Assembly: GCA_949358305.1 (NCBI GenBank)
Contig: OX442319.1
Coordinates: forward strand, 2,170,001 to 2,234,000
DNA from: Strigamia acuminata
Taxonomy: Eukaryota > Arthropoda > Chilopoda > Geophilomorpha > Linotaeniidae
Length of the DNA stretch: 64,000 nt
Direction: 5' to 3'
The translations under genes were made by a program, and so were the position numbers. The notes below the pieces were generated by a model. That model worked only from the letters and a program-made list of their open reading frames with translations. It made no database searches and had not been told where the DNA came from. Below, piece after piece: positions 37,101 through 47,600 of this stretch; positions within the stretch are counted from its first letter, which is position 1; every line of letters starts with the position of its first letter.

Positions 37101-39022
37101 CCCTGTGATTTCCCCCAGACATCCATGTGTACAATGTCTAAAATCCCTTTGGTTGAAATCGCAACTATAGGGGGAAAGCTTGCTCTCGTGCTTTTGGCGG
37201 TTGCACATGCGTCACAGGTAGACAATTCCTTAGTGGACAGGTTAATTCCAAATACGTCATCAGACTTTTCTAATTTTGAAATGCCTTTAGCATTGAGATG
37301 GCCCATCCTCGAATGCCATGTGTCCATGGTTTGGGGCCGCTCCTGGTTTCTAACTTTCACATCATTGGCGTTTCCGCCGTTAGCTTTCGCTGTCGCATTA
37401 GCTTGGGGAATATTTGCAGGAGGTGTCTGAACCTCATTCCCCGCTTTCGGTAAATTAATCGCCGCAGGCGCTGACGTTTTCTCGCTCACTTGCGCACTCA
37501 AATTAGCTGCGGACGTCCCTTTATCCGACTTACTCAAACTTTTTAGTAATGCGTTCTTATAGTCTAAAATGGTTAGTAACGGTTGCACAAATCTTTCATC
37601 CTTTACAGATGATTTGATCAAGTCGAGGACAGCAGCCGCATTCTGTTGCGCAGTTAATGCAGCTGTGTTTACATTCCCAACCTCGATACGACAGTTAACT
37701 TTATACAATCTATTCGAAGTTCGAACTGCCGTAATCGATGGTTCCTCGATCTTATCTTTATAAATAAACATTTCCCCATTTTTGACAAATGTGCACATCC
37801 CAGCCTCATCGGTGCGTCCAAGTGAGATGAGATTCTTCCGAAAATTGGGTGCGAAGAAAACATTCTTCAAAGTAATGTCCCTATGTCGGGTTCCATAAAG
37901 CGTGGTGATGACAACATTTCCGACTCCTTCGATTTTCGACTTGCCTTCACCTTGTTGTACGCTGAAGTTAGACAGCGGTCTAAAGTCCGAGAACCAACTC
38001 CGGTTGAAAGAGAAATGGTCGGTCGCCCCTGTGTCCACGTACCATTGAGAATCACAATTGCCGTGCGACACAAGGGATAATGGCTGTGCAGGTTTTTCCT
38101 CCAATACTGCCGAGTATAAAGTGTGGGGCTCATCCGCATACGGGTCCAGCTGTGTGAGATTTGCTCTCTGTTGCCCTTTTCCACGGCCCCTGCCGCGTCC
38201 ACTTCCTCGATTTAATTGGGCCGGCGAACCAGCAGCGGCAGGAAAAGTCCCAAAAGCTCCTTGCTGTTTTGGAGGCGACGGGCACTCTCTAGCGAAGTGA
38301 CCCGTCCCTCCACAATTAAAACAAGTGCCCCGTGAGGGCCCAGCAGCTGTTGAAGGTTTCCCACGTGGTTTCCATTTTTGCTTGGCAAATAATGCAGTAT
38401 TGTCCATTTGTTGAGTTAGGACACCGAATTCGTTGCTTGATTCGTAAAGGCGATTGTATTCGCCAAGCAACCTCTCTTTCACGTTTTTAGCCGTGAACTC
38501 AGCATCTTCCCAATGATACGCTGTCTGTTTAATGTTCTCATATTGTGGGGGTAAGTGGTCCAAATACTGGAAAGCGTGGAACTCGTCGGAGACGTCGATT
38601 TTCACGTCTTTTAATTCCGTGACCTTCCGATCGACTCGCCCCGTGAAAACGAGCATTTCCTCGCCTTCTAACATTTTCATGTTCAAAAAGTCACGGCGCA
38701 GTCGAGCGCGGCGTGCCCTCGTCGTCGGTTGATAAGCGTCTTTTAACGCTTCCCAGACTTTTGCAGCAGTGGGACAAGAGACGGCAATGACTTGCTGAGG
38801 TTCCGCGCAACTCATGCAAAGGGTTGACATGGCTTTGTCCTCTCGGACTTTGAAGTCCCTTTTCTCCTTTGCTGTGGCGGTGTCAGGCGGTTCTTTCTCC
38901 GTACCATCCACGTGGCCCCAAACACCGTTGTATTTGAGGAGCAGCTGGACCTGCACCGACCACGTAGCATAGTTCGTGCCGTCGAGTTTTTTAATATCCT
39001 TATAGTCGTCGTGTTTTGACAT
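34196..39022 (-). CDS. Copia gag-pol polyprotein (family 2, copy 1)
   Basis: A single 1,608-residue frame from ATG at 39020-39022 (MSKHDDYKDIKKLDGTNYAT). An open stretch of 16 codons upstream has no ATG. Positions below count from that upstream codon, so subtract 16 for the ATG. Gag of the copia type is at about 24-210. A CCHC zinc knuckle is C250-C253-H258-C263. The protease has D346-T-G. The integrase zinc site is H586, H591, C619, C622, and its catalytic triad is D650, D713, E749 with 35 residues between the last two. An acidic and proline-rich linker spans about 900-1020. Reverse transcriptase has D1225 and YVDD at 1307-1310. RNase H has D1473, E1514 and D1552. Gag and pol are in one frame with no stop or shift. 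All key residues are present, so the element may still be active. Confidence 0.95.
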   Translation of the reverse strand: MSKHDDYKDIKKLDGTNYATWSVQVQLLLKYNGVWGHVDGTEKEPPDTATAKEKRDFKVREDKAMSTLCMSCAEPQQVIAVSCPTAAKVWEALKDAYQPTTRARRARLRRDFLNMKMLEGEEMLVFTGRVDRKVTELKDVKIDVSDEFHAFQYLDHLPPQYENIKQTAYHWEDAEFTAKNVKERLLGEYNRLYESSNEFGVLTQQMDNTALFAKQKWKPRGKPSTAAGPSRGTCFNCGGTGHFARECPSPPKQQGAFGTFPAAAGSPAQLNRGSGRGRGRGKGQQRANLTQLDPYADEPHTLYSAVLEEKPAQPLSLVSHGNCDSQWYVDTGATDHFSFNRSWFSDFRPLSNFSVQQGEGKSKIEGVGNVVITTLYGTRHRDITLKNVFFAPNFRKNLISLGRTDEAGMCTFVKNGEMFIYKDKIEEPSITAVRTSNRLYKVNCRIEVGNVNTAALTAQQNAAAVLDLIKSSVKDERFVQPLLTILDYKNALLKSLSKSDKGTSAANLSAQVSEKTSAPAAINLPKAGNEVQTPPANIPQANATAKANGGNANDVKVRNQERPQTMDTWHSRMGHLNAKGISKLEKSDDVFGINLSTKELSTCDACATAKSTRASFPPIVAISTKGILDIVHMDVWGKSQGPSLGGANYYFILVDDYSRYMWIIMMKTKGEVLGHFKRWLTEVERTTSKKVKCIKTDNGGEFISRDWDTYASKIGLKCIRTNAYSPEMNSMAERANRTIISGVRALMLENSFPYPLWAELATSIVYLKNRFPHQGIEGKTPYSIFFNKKLSLRHIKCIGSKTFVHVPSQTRKGKLEGRAWAGALVGYAISTRGYRIWDPKTNQVFASKHVRIFEDSYWYEIGKRLQTPVRQPQGGSKEFKSFGYSSSDTEEDDDDSVVPVGQPPPFMPPPIPPHIPPPIPPRTPGPALRPNVQRTIELPAIGVDPIGDDEEIGGAQGIDGDNPVEEIGGAKGDDENFLNVYPDDDEDPDLAPPPGVQTRRGSGKKGKVKEKETPDPMLLPLDMTKWRRIQSVRKAGATAGKVDVVYFSPNDDKLRSRTDVARWCDGEGYAYDPNLFDFKTLEGEEPLPFAGFCAVEPDTYEEAIEGINKPYWEGAMKDEIDIFDEREVYREIDKPKDVQLLGTKWIYKMKRDHTGAIQRYRARLVAQGFKQRPGIDFTEVFSPVVNFVLVIVFFCTLVVLKGWRDVHIDIKAAYLYGDLDTVQYCEVPKGYRTAKNRHKCWMLLKALYGLHQSGRMWYQALHDCLLQLGFEPMLGLNCVYSLDNEAVIIFYVDDIVLFSRDDYVEKCVLKWIRGFFDIVDLGPVTLLLGIEFDRSGGRIRIHQRKYIEKLCKMYGVDPCHRVRVPVTPGTMIQQVKEGERVNTVFPYRNLVGSLLFIASRTRPDILFSVIVLSQYNEKHSARHVGMLMQVLRYLGNTPNYAIDLSNCRNDSLTVYTDASFALDQDKRRSFGGHIVYLGGVPISWNCHKQTMTSLSIMESEFLAVVDGVKDIIWLHRLYDADIMFCVERATPCVYADSMPAIQYTKNRIENRANKHIDVKLHFVRDWFEKGTFSIRHIAGVLNVADILTKWLAKPRLNTLCEHIFVMDK

Positions 39023-40194
39023 CACGACGACACAATGCACAATAATAATGAAGGATGCACGAAAAATCACTAAATTCGGAAATTATTCCGCACAAAACAC
39101 TTCACTCAAAACAAATCACACAGTGCACACTTGTCACCCACCAAAAATGAAGGCGAAAAAACAATTCCACCCGTGGGCAAACCGCTATAAGAGCGGCGAG
39201 CAAACCTTGACTGGTCGTTCCCCAACTCTTCCGTCCGACCACCTGGGGTCGCGGGATCGGTTGGGTGGCCGTGAACAAGCCCAGACAAGAATACAGTGCC
39301 ACGTGCCCGACTGGACGTAGGGTGGCACCGATACTAAGAGGGAAACCCGAACAAAAACTTAAATGTAACAGAGTTTCACGACAAAATGGTAAATACACTT
39401 TTGCGTTGTTAAGATGGGCGGATTGCGGGATCCGATCGTCGCAATCGCTTCCGTCCAACGTAGAACGTTGTTTAGACGTTATCGGTGCGCGGAAATGGGG
39501 CTGACGCGCTACCGCTCGCACACGTCCGTGCAAGGCGGGAAAAAACGATCCAAAATCGTCGTCGCGCCCGTCCGCGCCTTCGTGTAGCACTCCGGGGTGC
39601 AAAACACGGCTTTTCCGGTCAAATATTGTCGTGTACGCAGACTTATGCGTACAGAGACATTCGAAATTGGTTTCCACCGTCGACGGCGATGAAAATCCAA
39701 ACAAAAATGGCCGCTGGTGAGGATTTGTTCTCCACCGGCGATCCACTGCTGATTTCCGATCGTTTTCGGTAATTTTCGCCTGATTCGGGGCGAAAATGCG
39801 TCGTATCGACGTTGATTCTCGTTGTTTCGGCGAGAATAATCGTCGTCTCGGCAAAAAGCTGGCGTCTGGGCGTGTATCGGCCCGAAAACACGTCGTTGCT
39901 ACGTCGGCTGCACCGCCGAATCCAAAATGGCCGCCGAAGAAAATTTGCTTCGTAACGGCGTGGAAAAGTGCTTATTTCGCACTGAAAATAAATATCTCGA
40001 CACTGCTTACTGTCGTAATAGTCCGTTGTACTGTCCGCACACACAATCCCGACGATTTGAAAAAGTTGGCGAAGTTATTTCGCACGTCGCCGGCGATTCG
40101 TGTCTGCAACGATCTCGGCCGACGTCCTGCACTCGTTTCGTCTCGAAATGTTCCGGAAAACTCCCAAAAACTGCTGGCCTTATCGTCGCACAGC
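39023..40194 (-). other. 5' leader of copia family 2, copy 1
   Basis: About 1.17 kb between the primer site and the gag start, more GC-rich than the pol region or the 5S array. Open frames exist on both strands but the longest sense one lacks any ATG. It contains two similar AAAATGGCCGC motifs (39703 and 39923, plus strand). Packaging or dimerisation signals would be expected here but I cannot identify them. Confidence 0.6.
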
Positions 40195-40205
40195 CTCTGC
40201 TACCA
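40195..40205 (-). other. tRNA primer-binding site, copia family 2 copy 1
   Basis: TGGTAGCAGAG on the minus strand, 2 nt inside the 5' LTR. It is complementary to the 3' end (CTCTGCTACCA) expected of animal initiator tRNA-Met. This supports self-primed minus-strand synthesis with tRNA-iMet and an animal host. Confidence 0.8.
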
Positions 40206-40207
40206 CT

Positions 40208-40684
40208 TGTGAGGTTATTCCCGGCAATTCTGCAAACGAAATCAAAAGAAACATCAGTTGAAACGGTGCGCGAAACCGACATGCGTGCGCCATCTTTTAT
40301 TCGTGAGAATATCTGGTGATACACGGTTAGAGGCTATTTGCCTTCTCAAACAACGTAGGATAAATCATTGTCAAGTTTCCAATGATTTGTCCTTAACAAT
40401 CGCAAGTAAAAACACCGACATTAATAATCGATAAACCAAGGAAAAAGGATAAAACACAAATCGCTTTTTCAAGCAGACGACATCAGGGACGTGTGCTGTA
40501 AAGAAGAGAATATTCAACCGCGGTACATAACAAGCATTGATAAAAATCGTTATCGGTTGAACACTGGATCGGGACATTAATTTACAACACACTTGTTACA
40601 CATACTCGGAAATTGTGTAACCAATAAATCACGTAACACAGGAACAAATATTTAAGCACTTCAAAATGGGTTTGCAACCCAACA
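40208..40684 (-). repeat. 5' LTR of copia family 2, copy 1
   Basis: 477 bp, matching the 3' LTR except A at 40395. It should hold the Pol II promoter; I see an AT-rich TTAAATATT near the start in element orientation but cannot assign a start site. Confidence 0.93.
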
Positions 40685-40692
40685 GTACTGAT

Positions 40693-43600
40693 GTGAACGA
40701 CCATACCACGCTGAAAACACCGGTTCTCGTCCGATCCCCGAAGTTAAGCAGCATCGGGTCTGGTTAGTACTTGGATGGGTGACCGCCTGGGAATCCCAGA
40801 TGCCGTTCTCTTCGTTTTTATTTTTTTACTTTTTGCATTTTCAATTTTGTTTGCTGAGTGTGCATTATTACTAAAATTCACAGCTTGTACTGATGTGAAC
40901 GACCATACCACGCTGAAAACACCGGTTCTCGTCCGATCCCCGAAGTTAAGCAGCATCGGGTCTGGTTAGTACTTGGATGGGTGACCGCCTGGGAATCCCA
41001 GATGTTGTTCTCTTCATTTTTATTTTTTTACTTTTTGCATTTTTAATTTTGTTTGCTGATCATTCAGTATAACTAAAATTATTAGCTCTTACTGATGTGA
41101 ACGACCATACCATGCTGAATACACCGGTTCTCGTCCGACCCCCGAAGTTAAGCAGCATCGGGTCTGGTTAGTACTTGGATGGGTGACCGCCTGGGAATCC
41201 CAGATGTCGTTCTCTTCGTTTTTATTTTTTTACTTTTTGCATTTTCAATTTTGTTTGCTGATCATTCAGTATAACTAAAATTATTAGCTCTTACTGATGT
41301 GAACGACCATACCATGCTGAAAACACCGGTTCTCGTCCGATCCCCGAAGTTAAGCAGCATCGGGTCTGGTTAGTACTTGGATGGGTGACCGTCTGGGAAT
41401 CCCAGATGTCGTTCTCTTCGTTTTTATTTTTTTACTTTTTGCATTTTCAATTTTGTTTGCTGAGTGTGCATTATTACTAAAATTCACAGCTTGTACTGAT
41501 GTGAACGACCATACCACGCTGAAAACACCGGTTCTCGTCCGATCCCCGAAGTTAAGCAGCATCGGGTCTGGTTAGTACTTGGATGGGTGACCGCCTGGGA
41601 ATCCCAGATGTTGTTCTCTTCATTTTTATTTTTTTACTTTTTGCATTTTTAATTTTGTTTGCTGATCATTCAGTATAACTAAAATTATTAGCTCTTACTG
41701 ATGTGAACGACCATACCATGCTGAATACACCGGTTCTCGTCCGACCCCCGAAGTTAAGCAGCATCGGGTCTGGTTAGTACTTGGATGGGTGACCGCCTGG
41801 GTATCCCAGATGTCGTTCTCTTCGTTTTTATTTTTTTACTTTTTGCATTTTTAATTTTGTTTGCTGATCATTCAGTATAACTAAAATTATTAGCTCTTAC
41901 TGATGTGAACGACCATACCATGCTGAATACACCGGTTCTCGTCCGACCCCCGAAGTTAAGCAGCATCGGGTCTGGTTAGTACTTGGATGGGTGACCGCCT
42001 GGGAATCCCAGATGTCGTTCTCTTCGTTTTTATTTTTTTACTTTTTGCATTTTCAATTTTGTTTGCTGATCATTCAGTATAACTAAAATTATTAGCTCTT
42101 ACTGATGTGAACGACCATACCATGCTGAAAACACCGGTTCTCGTCCGATCCCCGAAGTTAAGCAGCATCGGGTCTGGTTAGTACTTGGATGGGTGACCGT
42201 CTGGGAATCCCAGATGTCGTTCTCTTCGTTTTTATTTTTTTACTTTTTGCATTTTCAATTTTGTTTGCTGAGTGTGCATTATTACTAAAATTCACAGCTT
42301 GTACTGATGTGAACGACCATACCACGCTGAAAACACCGGTTCTCGTCCGATCCTCGAAGTTAAGCAGCATCGGGTCTGGTTAGTACTTGGATGGGTGACC
42401 GCCTGGGAATCCCAGATGTTGTTCTCTTCATTTTTATTTTTTTACTTTTTGCATTTTTAATTTTGTTTGCTGATCATTCAGTATAACTAAAATTATTAGC
42501 TCTTACTGATGTGAACGACCATACCATGCTGAATACACCGGTTCTCGTCCGACCCCCGAAGTTAAGCAGCATCGGGTCTGGTTAGTACTTGGATGGGTGA
42601 CCGCCTGGGTATCCCAGATGTCGTTCTCTTCGTTTTTATTTTTTTACTTTTTGCATTTTCAATTTTGTTTGCTGAGTGTGCATTATTACTAAAATTCACA
42701 GCTTGTACTGATGTGAACGACCATACCACGCTGAAAACACCGGTTCTCGTCCGATCCCCGAAGTTAAGCAGCATCGGGTCTGGTTAGTACTTGGATGGGT
42801 GACCGCCTGGGAATCCCAGATGTCGTTCTCTTCGTTTTTATTTTTTTACTTTTTGCATTTTCAATTTTGTTTGCTGATCATTCAGTATAACTAAAATTAT
42901 TAGCTCTTACTGATGTGAACGACCATACCATGCTGAAAACACCGGTTCTCGTCCGATCCCCGAAGTTAAGCAGCATCGGGTCTGGTTAGTACTTGGATGG
43001 GTGACCGTCTGGGAATCCCAGATGTCGTTCTCTTCGTTTTTATTTTTTTACTTTTTGCATTTTCAATTTTGTTTGCTGAGTGTGCATTATTACTAAAATT
43101 CACAGCTTGTACTGATGTGAACGACCATACCACGCTGAAAACACCGGTTCTCGTCCGATCCCCGAAGTTAAGCAGCATCGGGTCTGGTTAGTACTTGGAT
43201 GGGTGACCGCCTGGGAATCCCAGATGTTGTTCTCTTCATTTTTATTTTTTTACTTTTTGCATTTTTAATTTTGTTTGCTGATCATTCAGTATAACTAAAA
43301 TTATTAGCTCTTACTGATGTGAACGACCATACCATGCTGAATACACCGGTTCTCGTCCGACCCCCAAAGTTAAGCAGCATCGGGTCTGGTTAGTACTTGG
43401 ATGGGTGACCGCCTGGGTATCCCAGATGTCGTTCTCTTCGTTTTTATTTTTTTACTTTTTGCATTTTAAATTTTGTTTGCTGAGTGTGCATTATTACTAA
43501 AATTCACAGCTTGTACTGATGTGAACGACCATACCACGCTGAAAACACCGGTTCTCGTCCGATCCCCGAAGTTAAGCAGCATCGGGTCTGGTTAGTACTT

Positions 43601-44042
43601 GGATGGGTGACCGCCTGGGAATCCCAGATGTCGTTCTCTTCGTTTTTATTTTTTTACTTTTTGCATTTTCAATTTTGTTTGCTGATCATTCAGTATAACT
43701 AAAATTATTAGCTCTTACTGATGTGAACGACCATACCATGCTGAAAACACCGGTTCTCGTCCGATCCCCGAAGTTAAGCAGCATCGGGTCTGGTTAGTAC
43801 TTGGATGGGTGACCGTCTGGGAATCCCAGATGTCGTTCTCTTCGTTTTTATTTTTTTACTTTTTGCATTTTCAATTTTGTTTGCTGAGTGTGCATTATTA
43901 CTAAAATTCACAGCTTGTACTGATGTGAACGACCATACCACGCTGAAAACACCGGTTCTCGTCCGATCCCCGAAGTTAAGCAGCATCGGGTCTGGTTAGT
44001 ACTTGGATGGGTGACCGCCTGGGAATCCCAGATGTCGTTCTC
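40693..44042 (+). rRNA. Array block 2: 17 full-length 5S rRNA genes
   Basis: Starts at 40693 + 202k (k = 0-16). Much of the block repeats in an 808-bp (four-unit) order mixing A and B spacers. B genes here often carry GAATACACC (nt 24 T) and CCGACCCCCG (nt 43 C). Other recurring variants are GACCGTCTGGG, GGGTATCCC and TGTTGTTCTC. Spacer from 44043 runs into the second retrotransposon at 44125. Confidence 0.94.
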
Positions 44043-44124
44043 TTTGTTTTTATTTTTTTTACTTTTTGCATTTTCAATTTTGTTTGCTGAGTGTGCATTA
44101 TTACTAAAATTCGCAGCTTGTACT

Positions 44125-44601
44125 TGTGAGGTTATTCCCGGCAATTCTGCAAACGAAATCAAAAGAAACATCAGTTGAAACGGTGCGCGAAACCGACATG
44201 CGTGCGCCATCTTTTATTCGTGAGAATATCTGGTGATACACGGTTAGAGGCTATTTGCCTTCTCAAACAACGTAGGATAAATCATTGTCAAGTTTCCAAT
44301 GATTTGTCCTTTACAATCGCAAGTAAAAACACCGACATTAATAATCGATAAACCAAGGAAAAAGGATAAAACACAAATCGCTTTTTCAAGCAGACGACAT
44401 CAGGGACGTGTGCTGTAAAGAAGAGAATATTCAACCGCGGTACATAACAAGCATTGATAAAAATCGTTATCGGTTGAACACTGGATCGGGACATTAATTT
44501 ACAACACACTTGTTACACATACTCGGAAATTGTGTAACCAATAAATCACGTAACACAGGAACAAATATTTAAGCACTTCAAAATGGGTTTGCAACCCAAC
44601 A
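44125..44601 (-). repeat. 3' LTR of copia family 2, copy 2
   Basis: 477 bp with TG...CA ends, corresponding base for base to 33701-34177. The purine tract AAAGGGGGATT lies next to it at 44602-44612. Confidence 0.93.
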
Positions 44602-44619
44602 AATCCCCCTTTGCTTAAA

Positions 44620-47600
44620 CTATTTGTCCATAACAAAAATGTGTTCGCAAAGAGTGTTTAACCTTGGTTTCGCTAACCATTTGGTTAAAATATCTGCCAC
44701 GTTCAGAACCCCGGCGATGTGTCTAATAGAAAACGTTCCTTTTTCAAACCAGTCACGGACGAAATGCAGTTTGACATCTATATGTTTATTAGCGCGGTTT
44801 TCTATTCTATTTTTCGTATACTGAATCGCCGGCATACTGTCGGCATATACGCACGGGGTTGCGCGTTCGACACAAAACATAATGTCTGCGTCGTACAGTC
44901 GGTGAAGCCATATAATATCCTTCACCCCATCGACCACGGCCAGAAATTCACTCTCCATGATCGACAGGGAGGTCATTGTCTGCTTATGGCAGTTCCATGA
45001 GATTGGAACCCCCCCTAGGTACACTATATGGCCCCCAAAGCTTCTTCTCTTGTCTTGGTCTAGGGCGAAAGACGCGTCAGTGTAGACAGTAAGGGAATCA
45101 TTCCTACAATTCGATAAATCGATGGCATAGTTTGGTGTGTTCCCTAAATATCGCAATACCTGCATCAGCATTCCAACATGACGCGCCGAATGTTTTTCAT
45201 TGTATTGCGAGAGGACTATAACCGAAAAGAGGATATCAGGCCTAGTCCTGCTCGCAATAAAAAGGAGACTCCCGACCAAGTTCCTGTACGGAAATACCGT
45301 GTTCACCCGTTCACCCTCTTTAACTTGCTGGATCATTGTGCCAGGGGTCACTGGCACTCGCACACGGTGACACGGATCCACTCCATACATCTTACATAGC
45401 TTTTCTATGTACTTTCTCTGGTGAATACGGATTCGCCCCCCGGATCTGTCGAATTCGATGCCCAACAATAGGGTCACCGGACCCAAATCAACAATGTCGA
45501 AGAAACCGCGAATCCATTTCAGGACGCATTTTTCGACGTAATCGTCTCTTGAAAAGAGTACGATATCGTCGACGTAGAAAATGATTACTGCTTCGTTGTC
45601 CAGAGAATAGACACAGTTCAGTCCTAGCATTGGCTCAAATCCCAATTGGAGCAGACAATCGTGGAGCGCTTGGTACCACATTCGTCCGCTCTGATGAAGG
45701 CCATATAAGGCCTTCAGCAGCATCCAACACTTATGTCGGTTTTTCGCTGTCCTGTAACCCTTGGGGACTTCACAATATTGCACTGTATCGAGGTCGCCAT
45801 AGAGGTAGGCGGCCTTAATATCAATGTGCACGTCACGCCAGCCCTTAAGCACTACCAGAGTGCAGAAGAACACGATAACGAGGACGAAATTGACAACGGG
45901 GGAAAATACCTCCGTAAAGTCAATTCCGGGCCTCTGTTTAAACCCTTGGGCCACCAATCGGGCCCGGTAGCGTTGAATTGCTCCGGTGTGATCGCGTTTC
46001 ATCTTATATATCCATTTTGTCCCCAAAAGCTGTACGTCTTTAGGCTTGTCAATTTCACGATAGACTTCTCGTTCATCAAAAATGTCTATCTCGTCCTTCA
46101 TGGCCCCTTCCCAGTAGGGTTTGTTAATGCCCTCGATCGCCTCCTCGTAGGTGTCGGGCTCAACTGCACAAAACCCCGCAAAAGGTAAGGGTTCCTCCCC
46201 TTCTAACGTTTTGAAGTCGAAAAGGTTCGGATCGTATGCGTAACCTTCTCCATCGCACCACCGTGCAACATCAGTTCGACTTCTGAGCTTGTCGTCATTG
46301 GGCGAGAAATAAACAACGTCAACTTTTCCAGCCGTTGCCCCGGCTTTCCGGACAGACTGGATTCTCCTCCATTTCGTCATATCCAGCGGCAATAACATTG
46401 GGTCTGGGGTTTCTTTCTCTTTCACCTTTCCCTTTTTACCCGAACCACGACGAGTTTGTACCCCAGGAGGGGGTGCCAGATCTGGATCCTCATCGTCGTC
46501 AGGATAAACGTTTAAGAAATTTTCATCATCCCCCTTCGCCCCACCAATTTCTTCAACTGGATTATCTCCATCAATACCCTGCGCCCCACCAATTTCCTCA
46601 TCATCCCCAATAGGATCAACTCCAATTGCAGGCAACTCAATTGTCCGCTGCACGTTTGGTCTCAAAGCAGGTCCTGGGGTTCTAGGTGGAATAGGGGGCG
46701 GAATGTGCGGTGGGATAGGAGGTGGCATAAAGGGTGGTGGTTGTCCAACAGGGACAACGGAATCATCGTCATCTTCCTCGGTGTCGGAGGAAGAGTAGCC
46801 AAAACTCTTAAATTCTTTGGATCCCCCTTGAGGTTGTCGAACTGGAGTCTGTAATCTCTTCCCAATCTCGTACCAATACGAGTCCTCGAAGATCCGCACG
46901 TGTTTTGACGCAAAAACTTGATTTGTTTTAGGGTCCCAGATCCTATAGCCCCTAGTGGAGATGGCATAGCCAACCAATGCTCCTGCCCATGCTCTACCCT
47001 CCAATTTGCCTTTGCGGGTCTGGGATGGAACATGAACAAAAGTCTTCGACCCAATGCACTTAATGTGTCGTAAAGACAATTTCTTATTGAAAAATATCGA
47101 GTAAGGTGTTTTGCCTTCAATCCCCTGGTGAGGAAACCTATTCTTTAAGTAGACGATGGAAGTCGCCAATTCAGCCCAAAGGGGATAGGGGAAACTGTTC
47201 TCGAGCATCAAAGCCCTCACCCCGCTAATAATTGTACGGTTGGCCCTTTCAGCCATGGAATTCATTTCCGGAGAATATGCATTTGTTCGAATGCATTTTA
47301 ATCCTATCTTGGAAGCGTAAGTGTCCCAATCCCGAGAAATAAATTCCCCGCCATTATCAGTCTTAATACATTTGACTTTCTTAGAAGTCGTTCTTTCCAC
47401 TTCAGTTAGCCATCGTTTGAAATGACCCAAAACCTCCCCTTTGGTTTTCATCATAATTATCCACATATACCGTGAATAGTCGTCCACGAGAATAAAATAG
47501 TAATTAGCCCCACCTAAGGAAGGACCCTGTGATTTCCCCCAGACATCCATGTGTACAATGTCTAAAATCCCTTTGGTTGAAATCGCAACTATAGGGGGAA

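Larger units (their letters stand above)
33701..40684 (-). mobile_element. Ty1/copia retrotransposon (family 2), complete, copy 1
   Basis: A 6,984-bp element with 477-bp LTRs at 33701-34177 and 40208-40684, TG...CA ends, and a 5-bp target duplication GTACT (33696-33700 and 40685-40689), which reads AGTAC in element orientation. On the minus strand the order is 5' LTR, primer site, about 1.18 kb of leader, one gag-pol frame, purine tract, 3' LTR. The domain order PR-INT-RT-RNase H is that of Ty1/copia (Pseudoviridae-type). The two LTRs differ at one position that I found (33888 T, 40395 A). It sits in an A-type 5S spacer, 4-8 bp before the 5S start at 40693. Confidence 0.95.

Noticed and set aside
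39102-39854. 250-codon open frame in the copia leader, sense orientation (also 49526-50278)
   Set aside because: It begins with TTG and contains no ATG, has no recognisable domain, and overlaps other chance frames in a GC-rich leader.
39643-40044. 133-codon frame in the copia leader
   Set aside because: It begins with GTG, lies partly over the previous frame, and resembles no known protein.
39796-40319. Plus-strand frames across the leader and 5' LTR of copia family 2
   Set aside because: Antisense to the element, no domains, and they run through the primer site and LTR boundary.
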